DNA from: Planctomycetota bacterium
GTDB taxonomy: Bacteria; Planctomycetota; UBA1135; UBA2386
DNA length: 54,736 nucleotides
Direction: 5' to 3'
Assembly: GCA_029936315.1 (NCBI GenBank)
Contig: JAPYTD010000003.1
Span: 70,933-125,668, forward strand
Both the position numbers and the translations under genes were made by a program. Every line of letters starts with the position of its first letter. Within the stretch, counting starts at the first letter, position 1. The notes below the pieces were generated by a model. The model worked only from the letters and a program-made list of their open reading frames with translations, was not told where the DNA came from and did not search any database. Positions 16,469 to 25,066 of this stretch are shown in pieces.

Positions 16469-18799
16469 CTAGTTGATCGTGCCGACGCCGCCTTCCGACA
16501 ACGTCCACAAGGCGCCGAGCTCAATGGCTTGCTGGAACACCTGCATGCCAACTAGCGCGGCGTTGTTGGGGATCGTGAGGCCATGGGTCGCACTGCCGGC
16601 GTTGATCACGAGCAGGTCGGCAATGGTTGGCTGGGCCAGGGCGGTGCAACCGACTGCGAACGCCGGCAGGGCGAGCGGAATCGAGATCTGCGACAAGCCG
16701 GTGACCATTGCGGCTGGGCCGGTGGCCAGGCCGTTGACGGCAACCTCGAAGGTCGTGCCAAGGGTCGGCAGGCTGACGAGTTGCAGGCTCGGAGCACTTG
16801 CGCCGTTGTTGCAGCCTGAGCCGTAGCTACTCCAGCTTGCTTGGTTGCAGCCGGCGTCGTCGATGCGGAACGCGTCGAGCGCGGCCTCGGTTACCGAGTC
16901 GTTCGGCTGGTCCTCGGTGGAGTAGCGCAGCACGAACTGGTTCGGCGATGGGAACAAGCTGAGCACGTCGATCGTGCGCAGTTCCCAGCCGGCGGTGCCG
17001 GTGATGACTTCGACGGTGGTCCAGGTGGAGCCGCCGTTGTTCGAGGCGCTGATGGTCAGCACGTCGTTGCCGGTGCTGTCGAACCAGATCGCGTAGGTGA
17101 CGGTCGGTGCCGACGAAGTTGACAGGTCGACGGTGTCCGTAATCAGTTCGGTTGGGCCGCCGTCGACGTCGACGTTGTTGGCGTTGCCGGTTATCCAGCA
17201 TTGGCCACTGCCATCGTAGTCGCTGGCGGGGCCGCGCGGGTCAACCGGGACACCGCGCTCCCACGCACCGGTTGCGAGGGCCGTGTTGACGACGGACCAA
17301 CCGGCGGGGTTGGTGTTGAAGTTGAAGTTGCGTAGCACGTTGAGCGCGTCCGCCGAGGGCCGGCTGTAGCTCGTGCCTGGTGCGTTTTCGGGGGCCGTGT
17401 AGGTGACGAGGTCGGTGCCTTGGGCACTGAAGTAGAACGACACCGTCGAGCCACAGATCGTGGCCGGTACGGTTGCGTCAAACGTTGTTGGGTTGACGGT
17501 TGTCGGCACGATCGCTTGGAACGCGCCGCCCGTCGAGACGTGCAGGCGAACCGATCCGGCGACGAGTGGCACGGAGCCAGCAATGACGGTGCGGATCGTG
17601 GTGGAACCATTTGATTGCACGAACTGCGGCAGGCCGTTCGGGAAGGTGAACTCAACGCCCGGGCAATCGCAGATGCCCTGCGGGTTGGCGAGTGCCGCCT
17701 GCAGGCCGGCGTGGTTGCTACCGGTGCCGATGTTGGAGCCGCCGGTCGACGAGCAACCGCCGTGTGTGTGGATGCCGATCGCGTGGTTGGTGCCATCGAC
17801 GATCACCGGCGAGCCGGAGTTGCCGCCGGTCGTGTCGGTGGTGTAGCGCACGGTCGAACCACTGAAGCTGAAGTACGGGCCCGCGTGCGTCTTTTGCACA
17901 AGGTGCCAGGTCGGCGAGACGGGCGACGTTGTCGAGCCGTTGCCGGTGATGCGGATGTTCTGGCCGCTGACGGACGGCGGCGTGGTTTGCAAATCAAACG
18001 CCTGCATGCCGTTGGCGTTGTACGGGCTCAAGCCGGTCGTCGAGTTGTCGAACACGCCGAAGTAGGCCCAGTCGTTGCCGACGCCTTGGCCGCCGTTCGT
18101 TTGCAGCGAGCCCGTGTCGACCGCGTATTGGTCTTGTGGGCCCGGGTGCTGGATGGAGCCACCCCCGGACGACAGTGGCACGTTGAACTCAACTACCTGC
18201 AGGCCGGAGCCAGCGCAGTGGCCAGCGGTCAGCAGGCAGTGCTTGCAGTCGTTGATCATCCACGACGTGCAACCGGTTGGCTGGTTGCGACCGACGCGAC
18301 CATCGTTGCTGAGCTGCCGATCGTCCGTTGGCCCGCAGATCGTGTCGACACCCAGAGGTGCGGCAGGGCCGGCAATGGCGTTCTTGAGGATGATTCGGTT
18401 GTCGCCGGTGTTGGCGTGTGCCAGCAGTTCGACCAAGACCGTGTCGCCGTTGAAGTAGGCCGACGTGTCTTGCCACTCACCGATGTGACGCAGGTGCTGC
18501 GTCTGCACGGCACCGTCCAACATCGATGTGATGCGCAAGAACGAGCCGTTGAGGCTCGGGTCGGCGCTGCCGGAGAGCATCACGCCTTCGTACTCGAGGC
18601 GCAGCCAGGCGGAGCCGGCGACACTGACAAACTTTGACCAGACCACCTGCGGGATGCCGATCGTCGCTGGCGACGACGACTGGTTGTTGACCAGACCCGA
18701 GTCGATGTTGAGGAAATGAGAACTGCTTTCTTCTGGCACAGCTTGCGCACAGAGAGCGGTAGCGAGCAGCGCGGCGGCTGCAAAGCGGAGGATGGCCAT
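16469..18799 (-). CDS. Secreted trypsin-like serine protease with C-terminal module
   Basis: 776 residues from ATG 18799, at a signal peptide (RFAAAALLATALCAQA). A chymotrypsin-fold domain carries the full triad: His in LLTAGHC (about residue 194), Asp in GNDWAYF (about 243), Ser in TGGNSGSP (about 328), with Cys pairs nearby (CTSW, CKHC). After it comes a beta-sandwich resembling a MAM/jelly-roll domain (GWSVVNTALATGAWERG to DAFRIDDAGC), then a C-terminal module shared in layout with other secreted proteins here (PTLGTTFEVAVNG .. ALVGMQVFQQA). Probable extracellular protein degradation. Divergent from recN. The N-terminal 190 residues (beta-rich, no named domain) may be a propeptide or binding domain. 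Confidence 0.86.
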   Translation of the reverse strand: MAILRFAAAALLATALCAQAVPEESSSHFLNIDSGLVNNQSSSPATIGIPQVVWSKFVSVAGSAWLRLEYEGVMLSGSADPSLNGSFLRITSMLDGAVQTQHLRHIGEWQDTSAYFNGDTVLVELLAHANTGDNRIILKNAIAGPAAPLGVDTICGPTDDRQLSNDGRVGRNQPTGCTSWMINDCKHCLLTAGHCAGSGLQVVEFNVPLSSGGGSIQHPGPQDQYAVDTGSLQTNGGQGVGNDWAYFGVFDNSTTGLSPYNANGMQAFDLQTTPPSVSGQNIRITGNGSTTSPVSPTWHLVQKTHAGPYFSFSGSTVRYTTDTTGGNSGSPVIVDGTNHAIGIHTHGGCSSTGGSNIGTGSNHAGLQAALANPQGICDCPGVEFTFPNGLPQFVQSNGSTTIRTVIAGSVPLVAGSVRLHVSTGGAFQAIVPTTVNPTTFDATVPATICGSTVSFYFSAQGTDLVTYTAPENAPGTSYSRPSADALNVLRNFNFNTNPAGWSVVNTALATGAWERGVPVDPRGPASDYDGSGQCWITGNANNVDVDGGPTELITDTVDLSTSSAPTVTYAIWFDSTGNDVLTISASNNGGSTWTTVEVITGTAGWELRTIDVLSLFPSPNQFVLRYSTEDQPNDSVTEAALDAFRIDDAGCNQASWSSYGSGCNNGASAPSLQLVSLPTLGTTFEVAVNGLATGPAAMVTGLSQISIPLALPAFAVGCTALAQPTIADLLVINAGSATHGLTIPNNAALVGMQVFQQAIELGALWTLSEGGVGTIN

Positions 18800-18958
18800 G
18801 GGAGGGTGGGGGAGGGGCGGAGGGCCATGAGAGTGTACCAAGGAATGCGGCCCTTGATGGCGCTTTACGGAGGCAACCTGCCACCTCTGACAACTCCTGT
18901 GCACAGTGTCGGTGGCGTCGGAGCTTCCCTACCGCCATGCTTCGCGGTGCAACGACTC

Positions 18959-20692
18959 ATGCTGCACACACTGCACATCCGCAATCTTGCTTTGATCGAA
19001 CGCGCCGAATTGCGTATGGCCGATGGCTTAACGGTCGTTTCCGGCGAAACCGGGGGTGGCAAGTCGCTGTTGATCACGGCGCTCAAGCTGCTGCGCGGCG
19101 AGAAAGCCGCGGGCGCCCTCGTGCGACACGGTGAACCGGAACTGCAAGTCGATGGCGAGTTTCGGCTCGGGTCGGGTGCGCGAAGTTTGGCGATCACCAA
19201 GTTCGTGGCGGAAGCCTGCGGTGGCGCGGTCGACGACGACTTGTTGCTGGTGACACGCATCGTCGATCGGCAGGGGCGCACCCGGGTTCGGCTTGGCGGG
19301 CGACCGGCGACGCTGTCGGCGTTGCGAGAACTCGGCAGCATGCTGCTCGAGATTCATAGCCAGGGCGAGTCGCGCGCGTTGATGCGCCCCGAGATCCAGT
19401 GTGAAACGCTCGATGCCTTCGCGGGCACCGCGCCACTGCGCCTCGAGTTTGCTGCGGCGCTCGGCAAGGCGCGTGCACTGCGCACGCGCGTCAGTCAGCA
19501 AGCCGACGGTGAGCGGCAACGTAAGCAGCGGCTCGAGTTCTTGCGCTTTCAGTTCGGTGCGATGAAGGAGTTGATGCTCGGTGAGGGCGAACTCGCGTCG
19601 CTCGATCAAGAACATCTCGTGTTGAGCAATCTCGATGCGATGCGCAACCAACTCGACACCGCGTTGACGGTGATGCAAGAAGGCGATGCCAACGTCACGG
19701 ATGATCTGGCCAAGGCGGCGCGGGCGTTGCAACAAGCTGCGGCGATCGATGTGCAGCTTGAGGATGCTGCCGAACAGATGGCACAGATCGAAGATCTCGT
19801 CGCCGACGTTTGCCGCAAACTACAGTCAGGTCAGGCCAGGCTCGAATTGGATCCGAGCCGACTCGCCTGCGTCGAGGAGCGACTCGATGAGATCCATTCT
19901 GCGTTGAAGCGCTTTGGTCCGACCGAGCACAACTTCCGGCAGAGCTTGGTATCAACCGAGAGTGAGCTCGAAGTTGCTGAGGCTGCCGACGTTGAGCCAG
20001 AGGTGCTGATCGATGAGCTGAAGACCGCGACCGAAGCCACGGCCGCAATCGCGCGCAAGTTGATCCGTGCCCGCAAGAAGGCCGGCGCTGCGTTCGCCAA
20101 GGCGATCATGTCCGAGTTGCAGGATCTCGGCATGCCGCGCACCGAAGTGCGGGTTTCGATGGCTGAGACGTTCCAGGTGGATCGCCTGCTCGACGAAGCA
20201 ACTGAGCACGGCCCGGTGCTGGTCGACATCGAAGTGCGCATCAATCCCGGTGAGCCGTTCCATTCGCTGCGGGCAACGGCTTCGGGCGGCGAACTTGCTC
20301 GCGTTGTGTTGGCCGTCAAGAAGACGCTGGCCGACCAGGATCGCGTGCCGTTGCTGGTGCTCGACGAGATCGATGCCGAGATCGGCGGGCGATTGGGTCT
20401 GGCCGTTGGCAAGAAGCTGCACGAAGTGGCGCGGCATCACCAAGTCGTCATTGTGACGCACCTGGCCCCAGTTGCGGCGTTCGCGCAGCAGCACTTCTTG
20501 GTCAACAAGCAGGTCGCTGGGGTTGGCAGCGATGAGCGCACGTGCTCGATCGTGCGCCAACTGCGCCGCAACGAAGTCGAAAAGGAACTCGCGGCGATGG
20601 CGACCGGCGACGGCTCGGATGCGTCGGCGCTCAAGCAGGCGCGCATGTTGGTTGCGAAAGCGCGCCAGAACACCGCTGCCGAGCAGGGCTAA
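18959..20692 (+). CDS. recN: DNA repair protein RecN
   Basis: 577 residues, normal for RecN, an SMC-like ATPase acting at double-strand breaks. N-terminus LHIRNLALIERAELRMADGLTVVSGETGGGKSLL carries Walker A (GETGGGKS; family usual GETGAGKS). The middle is a long coiled coil. C-terminus: signature ATASGGELARVVLAVK, Walker B LLVLDEIDAEIGGRLG, then HQVVIVTHLAPVAAFAQQHFLVNK. The open frame extends to 18716, but ATG 18959 begins the conserved region. No tight operon partner; a gene remnant follows 70 bp downstream. Confidence 0.95.
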   Translation: MLHTLHIRNLALIERAELRMADGLTVVSGETGGGKSLLITALKLLRGEKAAGALVRHGEPELQVDGEFRLGSGARSLAITKFVAEACGGAVDDDLLLVTRIVDRQGRTRVRLGGRPATLSALRELGSMLLEIHSQGESRALMRPEIQCETLDAFAGTAPLRLEFAAALGKARALRTRVSQQADGERQRKQRLEFLRFQFGAMKELMLGEGELASLDQEHLVLSNLDAMRNQLDTALTVMQEGDANVTDDLAKAARALQQAAAIDVQLEDAAEQMAQIEDLVADVCRKLQSGQARLELDPSRLACVEERLDEIHSALKRFGPTEHNFRQSLVSTESELEVAEAADVEPEVLIDELKTATEATAAIARKLIRARKKAGAAFAKAIMSELQDLGMPRTEVRVSMAETFQVDRLLDEATEHGPVLVDIEVRINPGEPFHSLRATASGGELARVVLAVKKTLADQDRVPLLVLDEIDAEIGGRLGLAVGKKLHEVARHHQVVIVTHLAPVAAFAQQHFLVNKQVAGVGSDERTCSIVRQLRRNEVEKELAAMATGDGSDASALKQARMLVAKARQNTAAEQG

Positions 20693-20764
20693 CGTCGTTG
20701 CCGCAAGTGAGTCGGCCGAACGATACCAAGGCTGGCGCAGGAGACGTTTGGCGATGTCCTGAGA

Positions 20765-21085
20765 GTGCTTCAGTCGGTGCGCTTCGGTCTCGATTTGGCT
20801 GGCGTCGGTGAGATGTGCTTTCGACTGCACGAGTGCCTTTCGCTTGGCATGCCGGTTTGGCGCCCGTTAGCCAGTCAGGTTGTGCTGCCGCGTGGGTTGC
20901 GCAACGTCGTTGTGCGCGATCCTGCAGATGTGCGGGTTACCGATGTCGACTCCGTGCGCGCGATCTACGCGCAGCACTACGCGCCACGCGCCGCGGCCAC
21001 GTGGTTGCTGGAGCGTCTCGATGCGGCGCCGGATCAGTACTGGATGTACGTGGCGACGAACAATGCGCCAATCGCCAGCAAGTAG
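20765..21085 (+). pseudogene. Remnant of a glycosyltransferase-like gene (C-terminal end)
   Basis: 106 open codons from a GTG, with no full gene upstream. The segment GVGEMCFRLHECLSLGMPVWRP followed by RNVVVRDPADV resembles the end of a GT-B or exostosin-like glycosyltransferase, where an E-A-L-A-x-G-x-P-V motif binds the nucleotide sugar. The N-terminal domain and most of the C-terminal domain are missing, and the last 52 bases overlap the 3' end of the minus-strand carrier gene, so the natural end is probably lost too. A real short gene cannot be excluded. Family resemblance is by eye. Confidence 0.42.
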
Positions 21086-22692
21086 AGCTGGAACATCAGC
21101 GGCAGGATGAACTTGATCCAGCGCTCGAACGGGATGCGCCCCAGCGCGAGCATGCCCATCAACAAGGCATTGGTCGGAACGATCATGTTCATGAAGCCGT
21201 CGCCGACCTGGTAGGCGAGCACCGCCGTCTGCGGCGTGACTTCGCAGATCTCGGCGAGCGGGGCCATGATCGGCATCGTTACGTATGCCTGCCCGGAGCC
21301 TGACGGGATGAACACGTTGGCAATGCTCTGCACGATCAGCATGCCGACCGATGCGAGGAACGGGCCGAGCTCCGAGATGGTCTCGGCGATACCGTTGATG
21401 ATCGTGTGGATGACGGTGCCGTCGGTGAGCACGACTTCGATCGTGCGTGCGACGCCGATCAACAGAGCTGTCGTCGTCATCTCGGCGGCGCCCTGGCAGA
21501 ACCTTGTTGCGGCGGTGTTGGGTGAGACCTTGCCGACGATGGCCGAGACGATGCCGAGACCCAGGAACAGAGCCATCAACTCGGTGAAGTACCAGTCGTG
21601 CTTCGCGGAGCCCCAAACGAACGTCACGATCGCTGCCGCGAAGCAGATTAGCACGATGATGCGCGAGCCGTTCAGCTTGACGTTCTCGGGCATTTCGTAG
21701 CCCGTGGAGTAGTCGATGTCCTTGACCAGGCTGCGCTGCGGGTCGGCCTGTACTTTGCGCGCGTAGCGCATGATGTGGATGATGCCGATCGCTGCCGCGA
21801 TCAGCATGAAGATCACCCGAAACTCCCAGCCCGATTGTCGTTCGACGCCGGCGATGTCCTGCGCGATCGTCACCGTGAACGGATTGACTGCGGCGCACCC
21901 GTAACCGACCCCGGCACCGATGTAGACGATGCCGAGTGCTACGACCGCGTCCATCTTGAGCGCGAGGCACAGCGTGACCAGGAGTGGCACGAATGGCATG
22001 TATTCCTCGGCCATGCCAATGGTCGACGAGCCGACCGCAAACAACAGTGTCATGCCCGCAACCAGCAGAACGGGTTGTCCGGAGAACGCCTGGATCGCTC
22101 GGCCGATGAGCGCGTCGATGGCGCCGGTTGCCCGCACGATGCCGATCACGCCACCGACCACGAATACGAAGAAGATGATGTCCTGTGCTTCCTTGAAGCC
22201 TTTGGAGATCGAGGTCAGGGTCGCGTGCCATGGCAGCGATTCGCCCTCGTCCACGGTCGCATAGGTGCCTGGCACTACCCGCTTGCGGCCTTCCGCGGCA
22301 GACTTCCAATCGCTGATTACCTTCGCGTCTGGCGGGGCGCCGTCCGCAATCCACTGGTGCAGGAGGGCGCCAACGGCGGCTTCGATCTGAGTGCCACGGC
22401 GCCAGGGTTCGCCTTCGGCCGGCTTGCCGGCTTCCCAATCCTTGATCGTCTGTGCGGAGACGATGAACAGGGCGCCCAGTTGCTTCACGGTGAGCCCGCG
22501 ATCTTCACGGGCCTTGGCAACTCGGTCGCGCAAGGGCGCCTGACCCTCGATCTCGGAGTAGGCCTCACCGGCGGTTGGCTTGGGCTCGGTCTCGAACTCG
22601 CCTTGTGGCAGCACGTACGTCAGCAGTTGGCCGACGATCACCATGGCGAAGATCAGAACTAGCGAATGCGGGAAGCGGCTTGGCTTGTTCAC
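21034..22692 (-). CDS. YfcC-family membrane carrier with an HTH-like loop insertion
   Basis: 552 residues from GTG 22692. About twelve membrane helices; core signatures of the YfcC/anaerobic C4-dicarboxylate carrier family include RVVPGTYATVDEG, AQDIIFFVFVVGGVIGIVRATGAIDA, GSSTIGMAEEYMPFVPLL, GVGYGCAAVNPFTVTIAQDIAG, and near the C-terminus FIPSGSGQAYVTMPIMAPL and TNALLMGML. Members are thought to move carboxylates or small peptides; the substrate here is unknown. Odd: between helix 1 (residues 8-28) and the VVPGTY strand, about 100 residues (35-135) replace the usual short loop and contain an XRE-like helix-turn-helix pattern (residues 53-88). The open frame continues to 22989 upstream without a better start. 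Confidence 0.87.
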   Translation of the reverse strand: MNKPSRFPHSLVLIFAMVIVGQLLTYVLPQGEFETEPKPTAGEAYSEIEGQAPLRDRVAKAREDRGLTVKQLGALFIVSAQTIKDWEAGKPAEGEPWRRGTQIEAAVGALLHQWIADGAPPDAKVISDWKSAAEGRKRVVPGTYATVDEGESLPWHATLTSISKGFKEAQDIIFFVFVVGGVIGIVRATGAIDALIGRAIQAFSGQPVLLVAGMTLLFAVGSSTIGMAEEYMPFVPLLVTLCLALKMDAVVALGIVYIGAGVGYGCAAVNPFTVTIAQDIAGVERQSGWEFRVIFMLIAAAIGIIHIMRYARKVQADPQRSLVKDIDYSTGYEMPENVKLNGSRIIVLICFAAAIVTFVWGSAKHDWYFTELMALFLGLGIVSAIVGKVSPNTAATRFCQGAAEMTTTALLIGVARTIEVVLTDGTVIHTIINGIAETISELGPFLASVGMLIVQSIANVFIPSGSGQAYVTMPIMAPLAEICEVTPQTAVLAYQVGDGFMNMIVPTNALLMGMLALGRIPFERWIKFILPLMFQLYLLAIGALFVATYIQY

Positions 22693-22813
22693 GCGGCCAT
22701 CATGGCGTCGTTTCCCTGGCGTTGCGATGTTTTGCCGCGTGAGCCAGGCAGACCATGCGGATAGACTACGACCCTCCGTGGCAACGCCCTGCAAGCCGTC
22801 CACCATCAATAAC

Positions 22814-23782
22814 GTGCTCGAACCCTTCTTGCTGGACCGTCGGTTGCTGCCCAAAGTTTGGGGCGGTCGAGCGCTGCAGGACAAACTCGGGATCCCATTG
22901 CCGGGGGCCGACGCAGCCGACGCGCAGCCGATCGGCGAAGCGTGGGAACTGTTTGACCGGCCCGATGGTTCCAGCAAGCTGCGCGGCACCGAGACCCGAC
23001 TGGCCGACCTGATGCGCAGCGATGCCGAGGCGATCGTTGGTCGCGGCGTGCGCCTCGGTTACGGCGGCACCTTCCCGTTGATGCTCAAGTTTATCGACGC
23101 GCACCGTGGCTTGTCCCTGCAGGTGCATCCGAGCGATCGTGACGCCAAGGGGGATATGGGCAAGAACGAGTGCTGCCTGATCCTGCATGCGCGCGATGAC
23201 GCGCGCATCGTGCACGGCGTCAAGCCGGGTGTGGATCGCGATGAGCTCCTCGCCAAGTGGGAGACCGCTGAGGTCGAGTCGATACTCTACTCGTTTGCAC
23301 CCGAGGTCGACGACATGATCCACATCCCGCCAGGCACGCCGCACAGCCTTGGTCCGGGGCTCGTCGCGTTCGAGGTGCAGGAAAACAGCGACCAGACCTA
23401 CCGCTTCTACGATTGGGGGCGGGGTCGCGAGACGCACGTCGATTGCGCGCGTGACGTGGTCAACCTGGTCGCCAACGAGCGGCCGCCAGTCAAGCGCTCG
23501 ACCTCGCTGCCCGACGGCGGCGAGTTGCTGCTGGCAACCGAACACTTCGTGGTGCGCCGCTATGAGCTGGCGCGACGAATCGAGTTGGCGACAAGCGGTC
23601 GCTATTTGACGCTCACAGTTCTTAACGGCAGTGGGCGCTTGCAGTGGGCGAGCGGCGCGAACGAGAGCTCGCTCGCGGTTGGCAAGTGCGACACCGTACT
23701 CGTGCCCGCCTGCGTTTCGATGGTTGCAGTAGAGCCCGACGGCGAGATTGACTTCGTCGCTTGCGACCCGGGGACACGATAA
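22814..23782 (+). CDS. manA: Mannose-6-phosphate isomerase, class I
   Basis: 322 residues from GTG 22814, close to the short (Bacillus-type) ManA length. Zinc cupin enzyme interconverting mannose-6-phosphate and fructose-6-phosphate. Signatures: LLDRRLLPKVWGGRAL, PIGEAWELFDRPDGSS, LMLKFIDAHRGLSLQVHPSD (Gln and His zinc ligands), GKNECCLIL (Glu ligand), IPPGTPHSLGPGLVAFEVQENSDQTYRFYDWGR (His ligand and active-site segment). First gene of a run in which all genes abut or overlap: its TAA is followed at once by the ATG of the pseudouridine synthase. Divergent from the YfcC carrier gene. Confidence 0.92.
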   Translation: MLEPFLLDRRLLPKVWGGRALQDKLGIPLPGADAADAQPIGEAWELFDRPDGSSKLRGTETRLADLMRSDAEAIVGRGVRLGYGGTFPLMLKFIDAHRGLSLQVHPSDRDAKGDMGKNECCLILHARDDARIVHGVKPGVDRDELLAKWETAEVESILYSFAPEVDDMIHIPPGTPHSLGPGLVAFEVQENSDQTYRFYDWGRGRETHVDCARDVVNLVANERPPVKRSTSLPDGGELLLATEHFVVRRYELARRIELATSGRYLTLTVLNGSGRLQWASGANESSLAVGKCDTVLVPACVSMVAVEPDGEIDFVACDPGTR

Positions 23783-25066
23783 ATGGCCAAACGTCACGAA
23801 GACCGGTTGCCTGGGCAGCGCTTTGCGCGCACCGGCACGGCGAGCAAGAAGACAGCAACCAAGGCGCCGGCCAGGAAGGCACCCGCAAAGAAGGGCCCAG
23901 CCAAAAAGGGTCTGGCCAAAAAGGGTCCGGCCAAGAAGGGCCCGGCCAAGCGCGGCACGTCGTTGCGCACGGCGCCGGTCAAGCGCGCGCCCCTGCGTGG
24001 CAGCAAGCGCAAGGCGGAGGGACTGACCGTTACGCCGAGTTCGATCTTCAAGGACTCGGTGGTCACCAAGGATGGCTTGGTTCGCCTCAACCACTTCCTT
24101 GCGAAGGCTGGCGTCTGCAGTCGCCGCGCGGCCGATGATTTGGTCGAGGCCGGTCGCGTCACGGTCAACGGCGAGATCATTCGCGAGCACGGCGTGCGCG
24201 TCGACCCGACCGACGATGAGGTGCGCTTCGATGGTGTTCGCCTTGAGCCGGAGCGCGTGGTCTACGTGCTGCTCAACAAGCCGACTGGTGTCGTCTGCAC
24301 CAACGCTGCGGACGAACAGAAGAAGCGCGTCGTGGATCTGTTACCGATGATTCGTGGTCGTGTGTTCACCGTTGGCCGTCTTGACATGGATAGCGAAGGC
24401 CTGCTGATGATCACCAACGATGGTGCGTTTGCGCAGGAGATGACGCATCCGAGCTATGGTGTCAGCAAGCTGTATTCGATCGTGGTTCGTGGCCGCATCG
24501 ACGACAAGAATCTGACCAAGGCGCGCGGCGGCGTGTGGTTGAGCGAAGGCCCGACCGCCGGCATGGAGATCAAGATCGAACGCCTCGCCAAAGAGCGCAC
24601 GTTCTTGAAGGTGACGCTGCGCGAGGGCAAGAACCGCGAGATTCGCCGCGTGTTCGCCAAACTCGGTTATCCCGTGACGTCACTGAAACGCATCCGTATT
24701 GGCCACCTGAGTCTGCACGGATTGCGCGCGGGCGCGTGGCGGTTCTTGCAGTTGGATGAGATTGGCAAGTTGCGCGATCTGGCTCGCGAGGAGCAGGCAG
24801 CGGGTGGTGCGACGGCGCCGCGACGGCGCAATGCCTTCGCCGAGACTGGTGTGCGGTCGCGCACGAAGTCCCGGCCTAAGCCGCCTGCGAAGACCGCAGC
24901 GAAGGCCCCTGCGAAGCCCGGGTCGAGGTCCGGCCCTAAGCCGAAGCCCAGACCCAAGCCCAGACCTGCTCCGCAATCTCGGAGCACCGCCCGGACCAAG
25001 CCCGCGCGCAAGCCCGCGCGCAAGCCCGCGCGCAAGCCTGCTGCCAGGACCAGCCGACGCGGATGA
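23783..25066 (+). CDS. RsuA/RluB-family pseudouridine synthase with basic N- and C-terminal tails
   Basis: 427 residues. Domains: a Lys/Ala/Pro-rich N-terminal tail (to about residue 85, repeats of KKGPAKKG), an S4 RNA-binding domain (VRLNHFLAKAGVCSRRAADDL.. VNGEIIREHG), then the synthase core with the catalytic Asp in GRLDMDSEG (Asp201), NKPTGVVCT and REGKNREIRRVFAKLGYPV. The C-terminal 75 residues are Lys/Pro/Arg/Ala-rich with KPAR repeats encoded by a 12-bp DNA repeat near 25000-25040. RluB modifies 23S U2605 and RsuA 16S U516; the core looks nearer RluB, but the target cannot be fixed from sequence. Tails probably bind RNA. Confidence 0.9.
   Translation: MAKRHEDRLPGQRFARTGTASKKTATKAPARKAPAKKGPAKKGLAKKGPAKKGPAKRGTSLRTAPVKRAPLRGSKRKAEGLTVTPSSIFKDSVVTKDGLVRLNHFLAKAGVCSRRAADDLVEAGRVTVNGEIIREHGVRVDPTDDEVRFDGVRLEPERVVYVLLNKPTGVVCTNAADEQKKRVVDLLPMIRGRVFTVGRLDMDSEGLLMITNDGAFAQEMTHPSYGVSKLYSIVVRGRIDDKNLTKARGGVWLSEGPTAGMEIKIERLAKERTFLKVTLREGKNREIRRVFAKLGYPVTSLKRIRIGHLSLHGLRAGAWRFLQLDEIGKLRDLAREEQAAGGATAPRRRNAFAETGVRSRTKSRPKPPAKTAAKAPAKPGSRSGPKPKPRPKPRPAPQSRSTARTKPARKPARKPARKPAARTSRRG

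Noticed and set aside
24999..25040. Possible CRISPR-like or minisatellite repeat
   Set aside because: The 12-bp units encode KPAR repeats in frame inside the RluB-like tail, with no spacers.
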